DNA from: Shewanella seohaensis
GTDB taxonomy: Bacteria; Pseudomonadota; Gammaproteobacteria; Enterobacterales; Shewanellaceae
Reading direction: 5' to 3'
Length of the DNA: 64,000 nucleotides
NCBI RefSeq assembly: GCF_025449215.1
Contig: NZ_CP104900.1
Span: 310,001 to 374,000, forward strand
Shown: positions 1-14,014 of the stretch, piece by piece
Layout: each line of letters starts with the position of its first letter
How positions within the stretch are numbered: the stretch's first letter is position 1
Position numbers and translations under genes: made by a program
The notes under the pieces: model-generated
Seen by the model: only the letters and a program-made list of their open reading frames with translations
What the model was told of the DNA's origin: nothing
The model's database searches: none

Positions 1-180
1 AGCCAAAGTGTTACGTACTACACGTACATAAACACCAGATTCACGAGCTTTTTTACGAAGACCGGTCATATCACCTACAGTTACACCGCGAGAATCAGCG
101 GCTACTGCAGATAAAGCACCTTTGGCAGCTTCGTTGACTTCAGCAACAATCGCTTTTTTGTCTTCGAGTCTTAATGCCAT
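1..180 (-). CDS. rplJ: 50S ribosomal protein L10, N-terminal part (cut by window edge)
   Basis: The 60 codons read [20 protein letters not shown] and onward, the typical L10 N-terminus, and stay open to the window edge, so only the first third of the gene is present. L10 binds the L7/L12 dimers to 23S rRNA and forms the base of the ribosomal stalk that recruits GTPase factors. The ATG at 178-180 is preceded on the minus strand by AGGAG. It is followed outside the window presumably by rplL. The L10 leader upstream indicates autogenous translational control by the L10-L7/L12 complex. Confidence 0.97.
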   Translation of the reverse strand, partial: MALRLEDKKAIVAEVNEAAKGALSAVAADSRGVTVGDMTGLRKKARESGVYVRVVRNTLA

Positions 181-287
181 TGGCTTTACTCCTGGATTCA
201 ATCTAGGGAATTCCCTAGCAATTACCATACTAAATACTTATGTATTTAGTGACTTACGGTGCAGATTATCCAGTAAAAAAATTTAGC

Positions 288-365
288 TGGGGCCTGACAC
301 CGTCTACGCAGGAAATTAAGTAAACCGTTAAAGTAAACACCTGCGGTCTTGGACGGAAGCCTAAT
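288..365 (-). promoter_or_regulatory. L10 leader (autoregulatory mRNA structure for rplJ-rplL)
   Basis: On the minus strand the segment contains CCGTCCAAGACCGCAGGTG followed about 25 bases later by CCTGCGTAGACGGTG, whose arms pair with each other. These two blocks are nearly identical to the L10-binding leader of E. coli rplJL mRNA. It lies about 100 bases ahead of the rplJ start. In the known system L10-L7/L12 binds this kink-turn structure and represses translation; the same role is inferred here. Confidence 0.9.
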
Positions 366-445
366 TAATGATGCATTAAGCATCAAAAACAGGCTTCAAC
401 CCACAAAGTGCGCGCATTATAGACTAATGCACGCACCTTGTAAAA

Positions 446-1146
446 TTAGTTAGCTGTTTCGAGAGAAGCTTGGTCAACCGCAACACCTGCACCCATAGTG
501 GTAGAGATGCTTACTTTTTCACGTATACACCTTTTGCAACTGCAGGCTTAGCCTTTTTCAGTGCAGAGATTAACGCTTCCAAGTTTTCTTTCAGTTGAAC
601 AGGTGTGAAGTCCACTTTACCGATGGTAGTGTGGATGATACCGTTCTTATCGTTACGGTAGCGAACCTGACCAGCTTTTGCATTCTTAACAGCTTCAGCA
701 ACGTTAGGCGTTACAGTACCTGTCTTAGGGTTAGGCATCAGACCACGTGGGCCTAAGATTTGACCTAACATACCAACAACGCGCATTGCATCAGGAGATG
801 CGATAACTACGTCGAAGTTCATTTCACCAGCTTTAATTTGCTCAGCAAGCTCGTCCATACCAACTAGCTCAGCACCAGCTTCTTTAGCGGCGTCAGCGTT
901 AGCACCTTGAGTAAACACAGCAACACGTACATCACGACCAGTACCGTGTGGTAGTACAGTAGCACCACGAACGTTTTGGTCTGATTTACGTGGGTCAACA
1001 CCTAGGTTAACCGCAACGTCAACACTTTCAACGAACTTAGCAGTAGCTAGTTCTTTTAACAGAGCAACAGCTTCGTTGATGTCGTATAACTTAGTTGCTT
1101 CTACTTTTTCGCGGATTACGCGCATGCGTTTAGTTAGCTTTGCCAT
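446..1146 (-). CDS. rplA: 50S ribosomal protein L1 (frame break near the C-terminus)
   Basis: L1 protein of the ribosomal stalk region and translational repressor of its own L11 operon. As written the frame stops at 511 after 211 residues. Shifting frame by one base inside the TTTTT run at 513-517 restores a C-terminal tail beginning [15 protein letters not shown] and ending at a TAA at 446-448. The repaired protein is 233 residues, the normal family length. The conserved motif [13 protein letters not shown] is intact. L1 is nearly indispensable for normal growth, so a missing base in the run is more likely than a real truncation. It begins 4 bases after the rplK stop, in one operon. Confidence 0.95.
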
Positions 1147-1150
1147 GATA

Positions 1151-1585
1151 TTAATCCTCTACTACCAAACCCATTGAACGCGCAGTACCTTCGATTGAGC
1201 GAGTCATCGCTTCAACATCAGCACCAGTCATATCGGCCGCTTTCAATTCAGCAATTTCTTGAATCTTAGCACGAGCGATAGTACCTACTTTCTGAGTGTT
1301 TGGACGTGGAGAACCTGATTTCAGGCCTGCAGCAGTCTTCAGTAAGTAAGAAGCAGGTGGAGTCTTAGTTTCAAAAGTGAAAGAGCGATCAGTGTAAACT
1401 GTGATCACAACTGGAATCGGCATACCTTTCTCCATTTTTTCAGTACGAGCGTTGAATGCTTTACAGAATTCCATGATGTTAACACCTTTTTGACCCAGAG
1501 CAGGACCAACTGGTGGTGAAGGGTTCGCAGAACCTGATTTCACTTGTAGCTTAATATAAGCATCAATCTTTTTGCCATCTGACAT
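1151..1585 (-). CDS. rplK: 50S ribosomal protein L11
   Basis: This 144-residue protein carries the diagnostic proline-rich N-terminal motif [16 protein letters not shown] and the C-terminal rRNA-binding half ending in GLVVED. L11 binds the GTPase-associated region of 23S rRNA and takes part in the stringent response with RelA. It is first gene of the rplK-rplA operon, with its own promoter about 70 bases upstream. The N-terminus [10 protein letters not shown] is two residues longer than the MAKKIDAY form common in the family. Confidence 0.97.
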   Translation of the reverse strand: MSDGKKIDAYIKLQVKSGSANPSPPVGPALGQKGVNIMEFCKAFNARTEKMEKGMPIPVVITVYTDRSFTFETKTPPASYLLKTAAGLKSGSPRPNTQKVGTIARAKIQEIAELKAADMTGADVEAMTRSIEGTARSMGLVVED

Positions 1586-1642
1586 TTCCTCAGTTTGGGT
1601 TCAAACGCGCATCAGCGACATGCCGACGTGCTCCCCGAAAAC

Positions 1643-1677
1643 AACGGGTGCGGATTATATAGAAATCCGCACCCGTT
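1643..1677. repeat. Perfect inverted repeat after nusG, overlapping the rplK promoter
   Basis: Arms AACGGGTGCGGAT and ATCCGCACCCGTT (13 bp, perfect) flank a 9-base centre. In the nusG direction the stem would form in the secE-nusG transcript and is followed by TTTTCGGGG, a poor U-tract, so it may be a weak terminator or an mRNA 3' stabiliser. The -10 box of the rplK promoter lies in the loop and upstream arm. Confidence 0.6.
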
Positions 1678-1682
1678 GCCAA
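1654..1682 (-). promoter_or_regulatory. Sigma-70 promoter of rplK-rplA
   Basis: On the minus strand TTGGCA (1677-1682) and TATAAT (1654-1659) are separated by exactly 17 bases, a near-consensus promoter. The expected start is about 1647, roughly 60 bases ahead of the rplK ATG. The position matches the known L11 operon promoter of enterobacteria between nusG and rplK. Confidence 0.8.
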
Positions 1683-1705
1683 ACGGATTTTTGTATTTAA
1701 TTTAA

Positions 1706-2255
1706 TCAGCCTTTTTCGACTTGACTAAAATCGAGCTCAACAGGTGTAGAACGACCAAAGATCATTACCGACACTTTTACGCGGCTCTTGTCATAATCCA
1801 CTTCTTCAACAGTACCGTTAAAGTCAGCAAATGGACCATCACAAACACGCACCACTTCGCCCGGCTCGAAAATAACACGGTGAGTCGGTGAAGCTGTGGT
1901 TTCTTGTAAGCGACGCAGAATTGCATCCGCTTCTCTATCTGAAATTGGGGCAGGACGATCAGAAGTTCCGCCAATAAAGCCTAAAACACGCGGGATGCTT
2001 TTGACTAAATGCCAGCTGTCATCGTTCATTTCCATCTGGACTAGAACATAACCAGGGAAAAACTTACGCTCACTCTTACGACGCTGGCCTGCACGCATTT
2101 CAATGACTTCTTCAGTCGGAACCAATACTTCGCCGAAGTACTCTTCCATGCCGTGCATTTTAATGTATTCAATCAGTGACTTACAAACTCGGCTTTCATA
2201 GCCTGAGAATGCCTGCACTACATACCATCTTTTTAGCTTCTTTAGCTTCAGTCAT
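1706..2255 (-). CDS. nusG: Transcription antitermination/elongation factor NusG (frame break near the N-terminus)
   Basis: NusG binds RNA polymerase, suppresses pausing, and couples to Rho or to ribosomal S10. The NGN domain has [10 protein letters not shown] and [10 protein letters not shown], and the C-terminal KOW domain has [19 protein letters not shown]. The open frame begins only at residue MQAFSGYE, but an ATG at 2253-2255 followed by TEAKEAK, nine bases from secE, is the real start. The two parts lie in different frames around the run of T at 2231-2234 (one extra base or two missing there). Repaired length is about 182 residues, as in E. coli (181). It is the second gene of the secE-nusG operon. 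Confidence 0.95.
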
Positions 2256-2264
2256 TCGAGGTGC

Positions 2265-2636
2265 CTATACGCCAGTGATGAAATTGACAATGTGCATTAA
2301 CACTGCATCTAAACCCCATAAAACAAGGGCTAAAATACCTGTTGCAGCAAGGACAATAAAAGTGGTGTTAAGCGCTTCTTGACGTGTTGGCCATACGACC
2401 TTGCGCACTTCAATTTGCGACTCACGAGCGAACGCTAAGGCTTTCTTACCCTTTTCTGTTTGCAGGGCAATAAAACCAGCAATAGCGAATGCAACGATAA
2501 CAGCCAGTGCACGGATCACGGCACTTGTCTCGCTATACATTTGATTGCCAATAACAGCAGCGGCCAGCAATAGGATCGCTAAACCCCACTTCACGATATC
2601 CAGAGAGTTAGTCTGGTTTTCAGTATTTGTTGTCAT
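2265..2636 (-). CDS. secE: Preprotein translocase subunit SecE
   Basis: This is the small essential subunit that clamps SecY in the inner-membrane protein channel. The protein is 123 residues with three hydrophobic segments at about 13-33, 40-58 and 93-115, the three-helix form typical of enteric gammaproteobacteria. The conserved cytoplasmic helix reads ESQIEVRKVVWPTRQEA before the last membrane segment. It lies 9 bases upstream of nusG in the usual secE-nusG operon, with a promoter at 2785-2813. Confidence 0.96.
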   Translation of the reverse strand: MTTNTENQTNSLDIVKWGLAILLLAAAVIGNQMYSETSAVIRALAVIVAFAIAGFIALQTEKGKKALAFARESQIEVRKVVWPTRQEALNTTFIVLAATGILALVLWGLDAVLMHIVNFITGV

Positions 2637-2784
2637 CGGTTAATTCCGTTACTCATTACGACCTGAGCTTGAGCACAATAATTAGGGACATACGACCCAG
2701 TTACAATACGCTTTAGATACTCTGCATTCCGAATACCCTTAGAAACGCATGTTGCATAAGCTCAGGGTCAAAAATCGGCCATAG

Positions 2785-2813
2785 ATTGTATTCTTATTCG
2801 ACTTTGTAAGCAA
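2785..2813 (-). promoter_or_regulatory. Candidate sigma-70 promoter of secE-nusG
   Basis: Minus-strand TTGCTT (2808-2813) and TACAAT (2785-2790) are spaced 17 bases apart, lying between the tuf terminator and secE. The leader to the secE ATG would be about 140 bases; I saw no recognisable leader structure in it. Confidence 0.6.
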
Positions 2814-2864
2814 GGATGCACAGCCGTTGCAACCCACAAAACCTAGTAAATAATCGACTTAAAC

Positions 2865-2891
2865 AAAAAAGGAAGCCGAAGCTTCCTTTTT
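2865..2891 (-). terminator. Rho-independent terminator after tuf
   Basis: GGAAGC-TTCG-GCTTCC stem with a stable TTCG tetraloop on the minus strand, followed by TTTTTTG. It lies 24 bases past the tuf stop codon and separates tuf from the secE transcription unit. Confidence 0.9.
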
Positions 2892-2914
2892 CAGTACTAT
2901 ATCTAAGTTCGCAA

Positions 2915-4099
2915 TTAAGCGATGATCTTAGCTACAACACCAGCACCAACTGTACGGCCACCTTCACGGATAGCGAAACGTAGACCTTCGTCCATCGCGA
3001 TTGGGCAGATCAGAGTCACTTTCATCTTGATGTTGTCACCAGGCATTACCATTTCAACGCCTTCTGGCAGTTCGATAGTACCGGTTACGTCAGTTGTACG
3101 GAAGTAGAACTGTGGACGGTAGCCTTTGAAGAATGGAGTGTGACGACCACCTTCTTCTTTTGACAGTACGTATACTTCTGATTCAAAAGTAGTGTGTGGG
3201 TTGATTGAACCAGGCTTAGATAATACTTGACCACGCTCAACTTCATCACGCTTAGTACCACGTAACAGGATACCACAGTTCTCACCTGCACGACCTTCGT
3301 CAAGCAGCTTACGGAACATTTCAACACCAGTACAAGTAGTCTTAGTAGTTGCACGGATACCTACGATTTCTACTTCGTCACCAACACGTACGATACCGCG
3401 CTCAACACGACCAGTTACTACTGTACCACGGCCTGAGATTGAGAATACGTCTTCGATTGGCATCAGGAATGGCTTATCGATAGCACGCTCTGGCTCTGGA
3501 ATGTAAGAATCTAGTGCCGCTGCTAGTTCGATGATCTTAGCTTCCCACTCTGGCTCGCCTTCTAGGGCTTTCAGAGCTGAACCTTGGATAACTGGTAGGT
3601 CATCACCTGGGAAGTCATATTCAGATAGCAGTTCACGAACTTCCATCTCTACTAGTTCTAGTAGTTCTTCGTCATCTACCATGTCACACTTGTTCATGAA
3701 TACGATGATGAAAGGTACACCTACCTGACGAGAAAGCAGGATGTGCTCACGAGTCTGTGGCATTGGACCATCTGTAGAAGCTACTACTAGGATAGCGCCG
3801 TCCATCTGTGCAGCACCAGTGATCATGTTTTTAACATAGTCAGCGTGGCCTGGGCAGTCTACGTGTGCGTAGTGACGAGAAGGAGTATCGTACTCGATGT
3901 GAGAGGTATTAATGGTAATACCGCGCTCACGCTCTTCTGGAGCGTTATCGATCTGTGCGAAATCTTTAGCTTCACCACCGTACGTCTTAGTCAGTACGTG
4001 AGAGATAGCAGCTGTAAGAGTTGTTTTACCATGGTCAACGTGACCGATGGTGCCCACGTTAACATGGGGTTTACTACGTTCAAATTTTTCTTTAGCCAT
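2915..4099 (-). CDS. tuf: Translation elongation factor Tu
   Basis: EF-Tu delivers aminoacyl-tRNA to the ribosome in a GTP-dependent way. The 394-residue protein is full length. It shows the P-loop GHVDHGKTT (about 19-27), the switch II motif DCPGHADY, the guanine-specificity motif NKCD, and the C-terminal GVVAKIIA. It lies directly downstream of four tRNA genes (Thr, Tyr, Gly, Thr), the arrangement known for tufB in enterobacteria, so it is the tufB-position copy. A second tuf copy in the str operon is usual in this group but would lie outside this window. Confidence 0.98.
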   Translation of the reverse strand: MAKEKFERSKPHVNVGTIGHVDHGKTTLTAAISHVLTKTYGGEAKDFAQIDNAPEERERGITINTSHIEYDTPSRHYAHVDCPGHADYVKNMITGAAQMDGAILVVASTDGPMPQTREHILLSRQVGVPFIIVFMNKCDMVDDEELLELVEMEVRELLSEYDFPGDDLPVIQGSALKALEGEPEWEAKIIELAAALDSYIPEPERAIDKPFLMPIEDVFSISGRGTVVTGRVERGIVRVGDEVEIVGIRATTKTTCTGVEMFRKLLDEGRAGENCGILLRGTKRDEVERGQVLSKPGSINPHTTFESEVYVLSKEEGGRHTPFFKGYRPQFYFRTTDVTGTIELPEGVEMVMPGDNIKMKVTLICPIAMDEGLRFAIREGGRTVGAGVVAKIIA

Positions 4100-4214
4100 G
4101 GTATTGCCTCAATCCAAGAGTCTTGGTGATGAAAACATACATATAGAAAAAATCCGATGCATATAAATGACATCGAACCGATTATTTAGGTATAGGAGCT
4201 TAATTTAGAAAGGC

Positions 4215-4290
4215 TGGTGCTGATAGGCAGATTCGAACTGCCGACCTCACCCTTACCAAGGGTGTGCTCTACCAACTGAGCCATATCAGC
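4215..4290 (-). tRNA. tRNA-Thr (anticodon GGT)
   Basis: A 76-base cloverleaf on the minus strand with acceptor GCTGATA/TATCAGC, anticodon loop CTTGGTAA, TTCGAAT T-loop and encoded CCA. It is the last tRNA before tuf. Confidence 0.97.
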
Positions 4291-4299
4291 AACTAAATT

Positions 4300-4373
4300 T
4301 GGAGCGGGCAGCGGGAATCGAACCCGCGTTATCAGCTTGGAAGGCTGGAGTAATACCATTATACGATGCCCGC
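4300..4373 (-). tRNA. tRNA-Gly (anticodon TCC)
   Basis: A 74-base tRNA on the minus strand with acceptor GCGGGCA/TGCCCGC, anticodon loop CTTCCAA, GGTTCGATTCC T-arm and encoded CCA. It is nine bases from the neighbouring tRNA-Thr. Confidence 0.97.
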
Positions 4374-4409
4374 GCAACCTAACTAAGGTTACCTAACTAC
4401 CTAGAAAAA

Positions 4410-4494
4410 TGGTGGAGGGAGAAGGATTCGAACCTTCGAAGGCTGAGCCGTCAGATTTACAGTCTGATCCCTTTGGCCACTCGGGAACCCCTCC
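4410..4494 (-). tRNA. tRNA-Tyr (anticodon GTA)
   Basis: An 85-base class II tRNA on the minus strand with acceptor start GGAGGGG, anticodon loop CTGTAAA, a long variable arm and encoded CCA. Confidence 0.97.
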
Positions 4495-4501
4495 AGTAAA
4501 A

Positions 4502-4577
<76 letters not shown>

Positions 4578-4595
4578 AAATCATTTCGGAACGGG

Positions 4596-4624
4596 ATATT
4601 AGGTAAATGTGTGCCCAAGTGCAA
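4596..4624 (-). promoter_or_regulatory. Promoter of the tRNA-Thr-Tyr-Gly-Thr-tuf operon
   Basis: Minus-strand TTGCAC (4619-4624) and TAATAT (4596-4601) are separated by 17 bases and followed by a CCCG discriminator, typical of growth-rate and ppGpp-controlled stable RNA promoters. The first tRNA begins about 19 bases downstream of the -10. Confidence 0.75.
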
Positions 4625-4811
4625 GCAAAAATCGACGATTTGTTTAAAAAAAGCAATCAAATGATGCTTTTTTACACTTAAACCTAGGCCGTAGAGCAAT
4701 TATTCTGCGAATACTCAAGCGAGACAAACAAACGGGACATCGAGAATAGATTTTATATTGTCGATACTTAAGTCATGGTGTACTGTGCGATCCCTAAGCC
4801 GAGGAAAGCCA

Positions 4812-5762
4812 ATGACGTCAAAAAATCCAATTCAAAAAGCACTCTATCTTGCCTTTGAGCGCGCACAATGGTCTGTTTTACGAGACGCAGTGCCAATGAC
4901 ACTGAGTGAACAAGACTTGGAAAATTTGCGCGGTATTAATGAGAAGGTTTCCCTCTCTGAAGTAACCGATATTTACTTGCCTCTCAGTCGGTTACTCAAT
5001 CTCATCGTAAAATCGAAGCAACAGCGTGGCTTAGTCTTGGATGAGTTTCTCGGCCAAAAACCCTCGAGCAGTCCTTATATCATTAGTATCGCCGGCAGCG
5101 TTGCGGTGGGTAAAAGTACCACAGCGCGTATTTTGCAAGCTTTGCTGCGCCATTGGCCTGAGCATCCTAAGGTCGATTTAGTGACTACCGATGGTTTTCT
5201 GTATCCTTTGGCCGACTTAAAGCGCAAGGGCCTTTTGCAGCGTAAAGGCTTTCCTGAAAGTTACGACATGAAGATGTTGGTCGAATTTATTGCGGCAGTA
5301 AAATCCGGGCAGGCCCATGTAAATGCGCCTATCTATTCCCACGTGACTTACGATCGTATTCGCGGCCAGCATCAAACGGTTTCTCAGCCCGATATTTTGA
5401 TCCTTGAAGGGCTTAATGTACTGCAAACTGGTTTAGATTCACCGGTAGATATACGCCGCCCTTTCGTCTCCGACTTTGTCGACTTCTCTATTTACGTCGA
5501 TGCCGAAGAGCACTTATTAAAGCAGTGGTATCAGGAGCGCTTTTTGCAATTCCGTAAAGGCGCCTTTAGTGATGAAAAGTCGTATTTCCATCACTACGCC
5601 AGCCTAACAGATGATGAGGCGAATGTGATTGCGGCGAAGATTTGGGACACTATCAACGGCCCCAATTTACAACTCAATATCCAGCCGACAAGAGAGCGGG
5701 CACATCTGATCCTGCAAAAAGGCCAGGATCACTTGATGTCCCACGTATTGCTGCGCAAATAG
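4812..5762 (+). CDS. coaA: Pantothenate kinase, type I
   Basis: Catalyses ATP-dependent phosphorylation of pantothenate, the first and regulated step of coenzyme A synthesis. The protein is 316 residues, exactly the E. coli length, when started at the ATG at 4812, which follows GAGGAAAG; an upstream in-frame ATG at 4758 would add 18 residues unlike the family. The P-loop GSVAVGKST lies at about 95-103, followed by DGFLYP and the substrate-region motif RKGFPESYD. It is convergent with birA, the two stop codons being one base apart. Confidence 0.96.
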   Translation: MTSKNPIQKALYLAFERAQWSVLRDAVPMTLSEQDLENLRGINEKVSLSEVTDIYLPLSRLLNLIVKSKQQRGLVLDEFLGQKPSSSPYIISIAGSVAVGKSTTARILQALLRHWPEHPKVDLVTTDGFLYPLADLKRKGLLQRKGFPESYDMKMLVEFIAAVKSGQAHVNAPIYSHVTYDRIRGQHQTVSQPDILILEGLNVLQTGLDSPVDIRRPFVSDFVDFSIYVDAEEHLLKQWYQERFLQFRKGAFSDEKSYFHHYASLTDDEANVIAAKIWDTINGPNLQLNIQPTRERAHLILQKGQDHLMSHVLLRK

Positions 5763-5763
5763 C

Positions 5764-6723
5764 CTATCTCGGCCTTAAACTGATTTCGCCGCCGATGTAT
5801 GCCTGTGTGCCATCGGCGGTTTCAAGTACTACTGCACCCTGTTCGTCGACGCCGCGGCAAATACCCTCAACATGATTTTCACCCATGAGTAGACGGATCT
5901 CTTTGCCATAGAATAAATCAGCCGCTTGCCAACGCATTTTGAATGCTGCTAATCCTTCGCGCTCAAATAGTTGAATATCTTTCTTAAGCTGCTTTTGCAG
6001 CGCAATCACGAGATCCGTTTTATTTGGCATAGTCGCTAAGGCGGATAGATCGCTCCAAGGCTGATCTATACCTTTTCCTTGGTCTTCCGACATGGCCATG
6101 TTGACACCAATACCAATGATCAATTGGCACTCGCTATCCGCCTGACCTGACATCTCAATTAAAATTCCAGCAAGCTTTTTATAATTAAGGTAAATATCGT
6201 TTGGCCATTTCACGCCGATATTATCCACGCCAAAGGACTTCAATACCTCGACTAAGCTACAAGCCACAACAAGGCTTAAGCCCATTGCCTGCGCCATCCC
6301 TTGGGGGAATGACCAAAACTGCGAGAAATATAAATGATGCCCATAGGGAGAAACCCAAGTACGGCCACGGCGACCTCGTCCTGCCGACTGATATTCCGCG
6401 ACACACAGGTCGCCACTCTTAAGCTCACCCGTATGGCTTAACATAAAACCGTTGGTGCTTGGGATCTCATCAAAATAAAAGCAACGATTATCAATCGACT
6501 GAATTAACCGAGTCGAGTCGATAAGAGAGATGGGGTTCGCTAATTTGTAACCACGACCTTTGACACTGTAAATCGCCACGCCATAGTCTTCCAAAGCATC
6601 GACATGCTTGCTCACCGCCGCACGAGAAATACCCAGTTGTGTCGCCAACTCTTCACCCGAGACAAAATGTTCGCTCGACAGTAATCCCAGTATTTCGCGT
6701 TTTCTCATCCAGTTATCAGACAT
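5764..6723 (-). CDS. birA: Bifunctional biotin-protein ligase / biotin operon repressor BirA
   Basis: Activates biotin to biotinyl-AMP, transfers it to acetyl-CoA carboxylase carrier protein, and as a holo-repressor controls biotin genes. The 319-residue protein has an N-terminal winged helix (residues about 1-65, with [15 protein letters not shown]), the biotinyl-AMP loop GRGRRGRTW at about 115-123, the KWPND catalytic motif at about 185, and a small C-terminal beta domain. It starts inside the end of murB (8-base overlap, ATGTCTGA), indicating translational coupling. Confidence 0.96.
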   Translation of the reverse strand: MSDNWMRKREILGLLSSEHFVSGEELATQLGISRAAVSKHVDALEDYGVAIYSVKGRGYKLANPISLIDSTRLIQSIDNRCFYFDEIPSTNGFMLSHTGELKSGDLCVAEYQSAGRGRRGRTWVSPYGHHLYFSQFWSFPQGMAQAMGLSLVVACSLVEVLKSFGVDNIGVKWPNDIYLNYKKLAGILIEMSGQADSECQLIIGIGVNMAMSEDQGKGIDQPWSDLSALATMPNKTDLVIALQKQLKKDIQLFEREGLAAFKMRWQAADLFYGKEIRLLMGENHVEGICRGVDEQGAVVLETADGTQAYIGGEISLRPR

Positions 6724-7740
6724 CGAGACTCGTCTCCCCTGTTAATCCCATAATTCTTGGCTCGGCTTCTAACTTAACGCCAAATACCTCATTCACTCGC
6801 GTAATAACATGTAATGCTAATCGACAAATATCTTGGCCAGTTGCATGGCCTAAATTGACTAATACTAAGGCTTGCTTCGCATGCACTCCCGCGTTCCCAA
6901 GGGCAAAGCCCTTAAGACCCGCGTGCTCAATCAGCCAACCCGCAGCCAGTTTAACCTCTCCAGTGGGTTGAGCATAACCGACAATACTGGGAAACGCGCA
7001 GCAAGCTGCATATAAGTCGCCGCGCTTACGATAGGATTCTTAAAGAAGCTACCTGCATTGCCGAGTTCTTCAGGGTTGGGTAGCTTTTCGCTCCTCACCT
7101 CACAGACACGCTCAAAAATCTCCCTTGGGGTCACCGTCTCAGCGTTAAATGATTGCAACGGACCATAGGCCAATTTCGGTTGCCAAGCTTTAGGGAGGCG
7201 CAAACCAACGGCGGTAATCACAGCTTTGTCGCGTAAGCTGCCTTTAAATATCGACTCCCGATAGGCAAACTCACACTCATCGACTGTAAGCTTTAGCAAG
7301 TTGCCAGACTCGATATCCAGGTATTCGACCCAATCACAAATATCGTAAAGCTCAACGCCATAGGCGCCAATATTTTGGATCGGAGCAGCACCAACAGTGC
7401 CAGGGATAAGTGCTAAGTTCTCAAGACCTGGCATATTCTGATTTAAGCTGAACTGAACTAATTCATGCCAGTTCTCACCCGCCTCAACGGCAAGGTAAAA
7501 GTGAGTGTCATCTTCAGAGCAGGAAATCCCCTTAGTCAACACACGCACTACAGTGCCATTAAAATCATCGGTGAATACGATATTGCTGCCGCCACCGAGG
7601 ACAAGCATAGGTCGCTTAGACTGATATAAGGATAAGCAAGTCGATTGCAGTTCTGCCTTGGAATGGACTTCAATCATGGATAAGCAGGATTGCTCCACGC
7701 CAAACGTATTAAACGGCTTTAGCGAATATGGAAAAGACAT
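6716..7740 (-). CDS. murB: UDP-N-acetylenolpyruvoylglucosamine reductase (frame break)
   Basis: FAD enzyme that makes UDP-MurNAc for peptidoglycan. The FAD-binding motif LGGGSNIVF and the catalytic-serine region NAGSFFKNP are present. The frame breaks at the GGG run at 6989-6991 (one base missing); repaired, it continues with [17 protein letters not shown], includes EAEPRIMG and ends at TGA 6716-6718 inside the birA start. The repaired protein is 341 residues from the ATG at 7738-7740; ten further codons upstream (to 7770) are possible but less likely. The gene is essential, so the break is probably a sequence error. Confidence 0.94.
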
Positions 7741-7911
7741 GGTGATGTTCTGCCGCGACAAAAGCGACATTGTAAACGCTTCACCCTAGAATTGCAGCAA
7801 ACTGAGGTAGATTGGTAAAAGCAGGCAGATTGATACAGCAAGATCTTGAACAAGAGTAAAAACAACAGTGGAAGTGACAGTTAAGAACGCCAAATGCCAA
7901 ACACGAAAAAC

Positions 7912-7936
7912 AAAAAAGCCAGCTTATTCAGCTGGC
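7912..7936 (-). terminator. Rho-independent terminator of the rRNA operon
   Basis: Minus-strand GCCAGCT-GAATA-AGCTGGC stem followed by TTTTTTG, 17 bases beyond the 5S gene. Confidence 0.92.
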
Positions 7937-7952
7937 TTCTTCGTTAATTAGG

Positions 7953-8071
7953 CGCTTGGCGATGACCTACTCTCACATGGGGAGACCCCACACTACCATC
8001 GGCGCGATTGCGTTTCACTTCTGAGTTCGGGATGGGATCAGGTGGGACCACAATGCTATTGTCACCAAGCA
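7953..8071 (-). rRNA. rrf: 5S ribosomal RNA
   Basis: About 119 bases. The ends GCTTGGTGAC and GTCATCGCCAAGC pair, and the internal blocks CCCATCCCGAACTCAGAAGTG and GAGAGTAGGTCATC are canonical for bacterial 5S. Ends are placed by the terminal stem and may be off by one or two bases. Confidence 0.96.
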
Positions 8072-8289
8072 AATTCTTACTGGTTAATTCTACGTCTGAC
8101 GGCATTGTTTCCTCACTCCAGTGCTCATGTACTATCGTACACTCCGCCCTTCGCTCGTCACGGCTTTGTCTGCCGTACAATTACCTGCGTAATTAACCTT
8201 TATTTGTTAATTCGGAAAGCTGTATTGAGTTGCACTTCTTAAGTGTTTGTATTCGTCTAAGTACTACTTAGCAAAACCCATCTGGGTTG

Positions 8290-11182
<2,893 letters not shown>

Positions 11183-11371
11183 TACAACCCAAATGAGTTT
11201 CACTTGAATTGTTGCGACCAGCTGGTTTTACTTGTCTCATCTTCGACCAAGAAGATGGACTCGCCTTAGACTTGAATATTCAAGACACTTAAAAAGTGTT
11301 TTAAGAACTCAATTTTTTCGTATTAACACAACGACAGACATCATTGTATTAATTACTATCAGCTTTCCAAA

Positions 11372-11383
11372 TTGTTAAAGAGC
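11372..11383 (-). promoter_or_regulatory. boxA antitermination element in the 16S-23S spacer
   Basis: Minus-strand GCTCTTTAACAA matches the rrn boxA consensus and lies about 190 bases ahead of 23S, where the second boxA of rrn operons is expected. It recruits NusB-S10 antitermination factors. Confidence 0.8.
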
Positions 11384-11449
11384 GGGCTTAAAAAAGCCAA
11401 AGATAATGTTTTAGTTTATCTTTGGCATCTCTAACCATAATGCAGTAAA

Positions 11450-11525
11450 TGGTGGAGCTATGCGGGATCGAACCGCAGACCTCCTGCGTGCAAGGCAGGC
11501 GCTCTCCCAGCTGAGCTATAGCCCC
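11450..11525 (-). tRNA. tRNA-Ala (anticodon TGC)
   Basis: A 76-base tRNA in the 16S-23S spacer, acceptor GGGGCTA, anticodon loop CTTGCAC, GGTTCGATCC T-arm, encoded CCA. Confidence 0.97.
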
Positions 11526-11662
11526 ATTTACATGCAGTGCGAGTAAATAAGATGTTCCAAACCTCTTAAAGGATTGGTTTGCCAATCATTTCTTATCAAG
11601 GCGGACAGTGGCGACGTTTAGTTCACTAAACGAGTCACTTTCCAACGCTGAGAAGGAAGGAT

Positions 11663-11739
<77 letters not shown>

Positions 11740-11809
11740 ATCTTTTACTCTATCTTCTATCAAGCAAATCTGTGTGAACACTCAACAAACATCGAGTTAG
11801 TCGTATAGG

Positions 11810-13354
<1,545 letters not shown>

Positions 13355-13570
13355 GTTTTTTGTTTAACTCGCGTTAAACGACTCAATGAATTCTACTGTT
13401 TTGATTCGCTTTGCTCACTAAGAAGCATCGCGTTTCAATTCATACATTACTGTATGTACATATTGCTATGAACACTCATTCATTGATTTAAATTTTGATT
13501 ACTCGCCAAACGGCAGAGTAATTTCGATTAACTCAACACCTGTGAATGTCCACACAGATTACTTGATAAA

Positions 13571-13582
13571 TTGTTAAAGAGC
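13571..13582 (-). promoter_or_regulatory. boxA antitermination element in the 16S leader
   Basis: Minus-strand GCTCTTTAACAA, about 220 bases upstream of the 16S 5' end and just after promoter P2, the usual place for the rrn leader boxA. The 13355-14014 interval without genes holds this leader, the two promoters below and the upstream region of the divergent RRM gene. Confidence 0.85.
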
Positions 13583-13630
13583 GTTGACCATCGCCTTATC
13601 GCAAGTGATTTCAGCGGGTCAGGGCTGCGT

Positions 13631-13658
13631 ATTCTACGCATTCCCGTTTTTGCGTCAA
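13631..13658 (-). promoter_or_regulatory. rRNA operon promoter P2
   Basis: Minus-strand TTGACG (13653-13658) and TAGAAT (13631-13636) with 16-base spacing, followed by a GC-rich ACGCAGCCC discriminator. The 16-base spacer is typical of rrn promoters. Confidence 0.75.
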
Positions 13659-13758
13659 GTAGTTTTTGCAACTTTCTTTTCGCTCATCGAGGAGTGAATC
13701 ACTCGATGAACTGGCACTTGAAACTGCGTATCGCTATCTGCCGTGTCAGTGGATGCGC

Positions 13759-13786
13759 ATTATAGGGAGCAGAACTTTTTACGCAA
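13759..13786 (-). promoter_or_regulatory. rRNA operon promoter P1
   Basis: Minus-strand TTGCGT (13781-13786) and TATAAT (13759-13764), 16-base spacing, then GCGC discriminator. The upstream flank at about 13790-13860 is AT-rich, as for an UP element. Confidence 0.75.
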
Positions 13787-14014
13787 GGGCTTTTTTCGCT
13801 TCTTCAAATCGTACGCCGATATTTTAAACATCATGTCTATTTTTTATCTATTTCTGCTTTGTTATTCGATTTTAAAACGAATTTTTATCTGAGAAATGAT
13901 AATTCACGCTCAATTTTTCGGCAGTGGTCTAGTGTAAAAGTAAATAATTCATTACCATATGACTTGCTGTTAACAGTTATTTATCATTTTCTATTTCATT
14001 CAGAGAGCATTTAT

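Noticed and set aside
4758..4811. Longer N-terminus for CoaA
   Set aside because: The extra 18 residues do not resemble the family, and a good ribosome site precedes the ATG at 4812.
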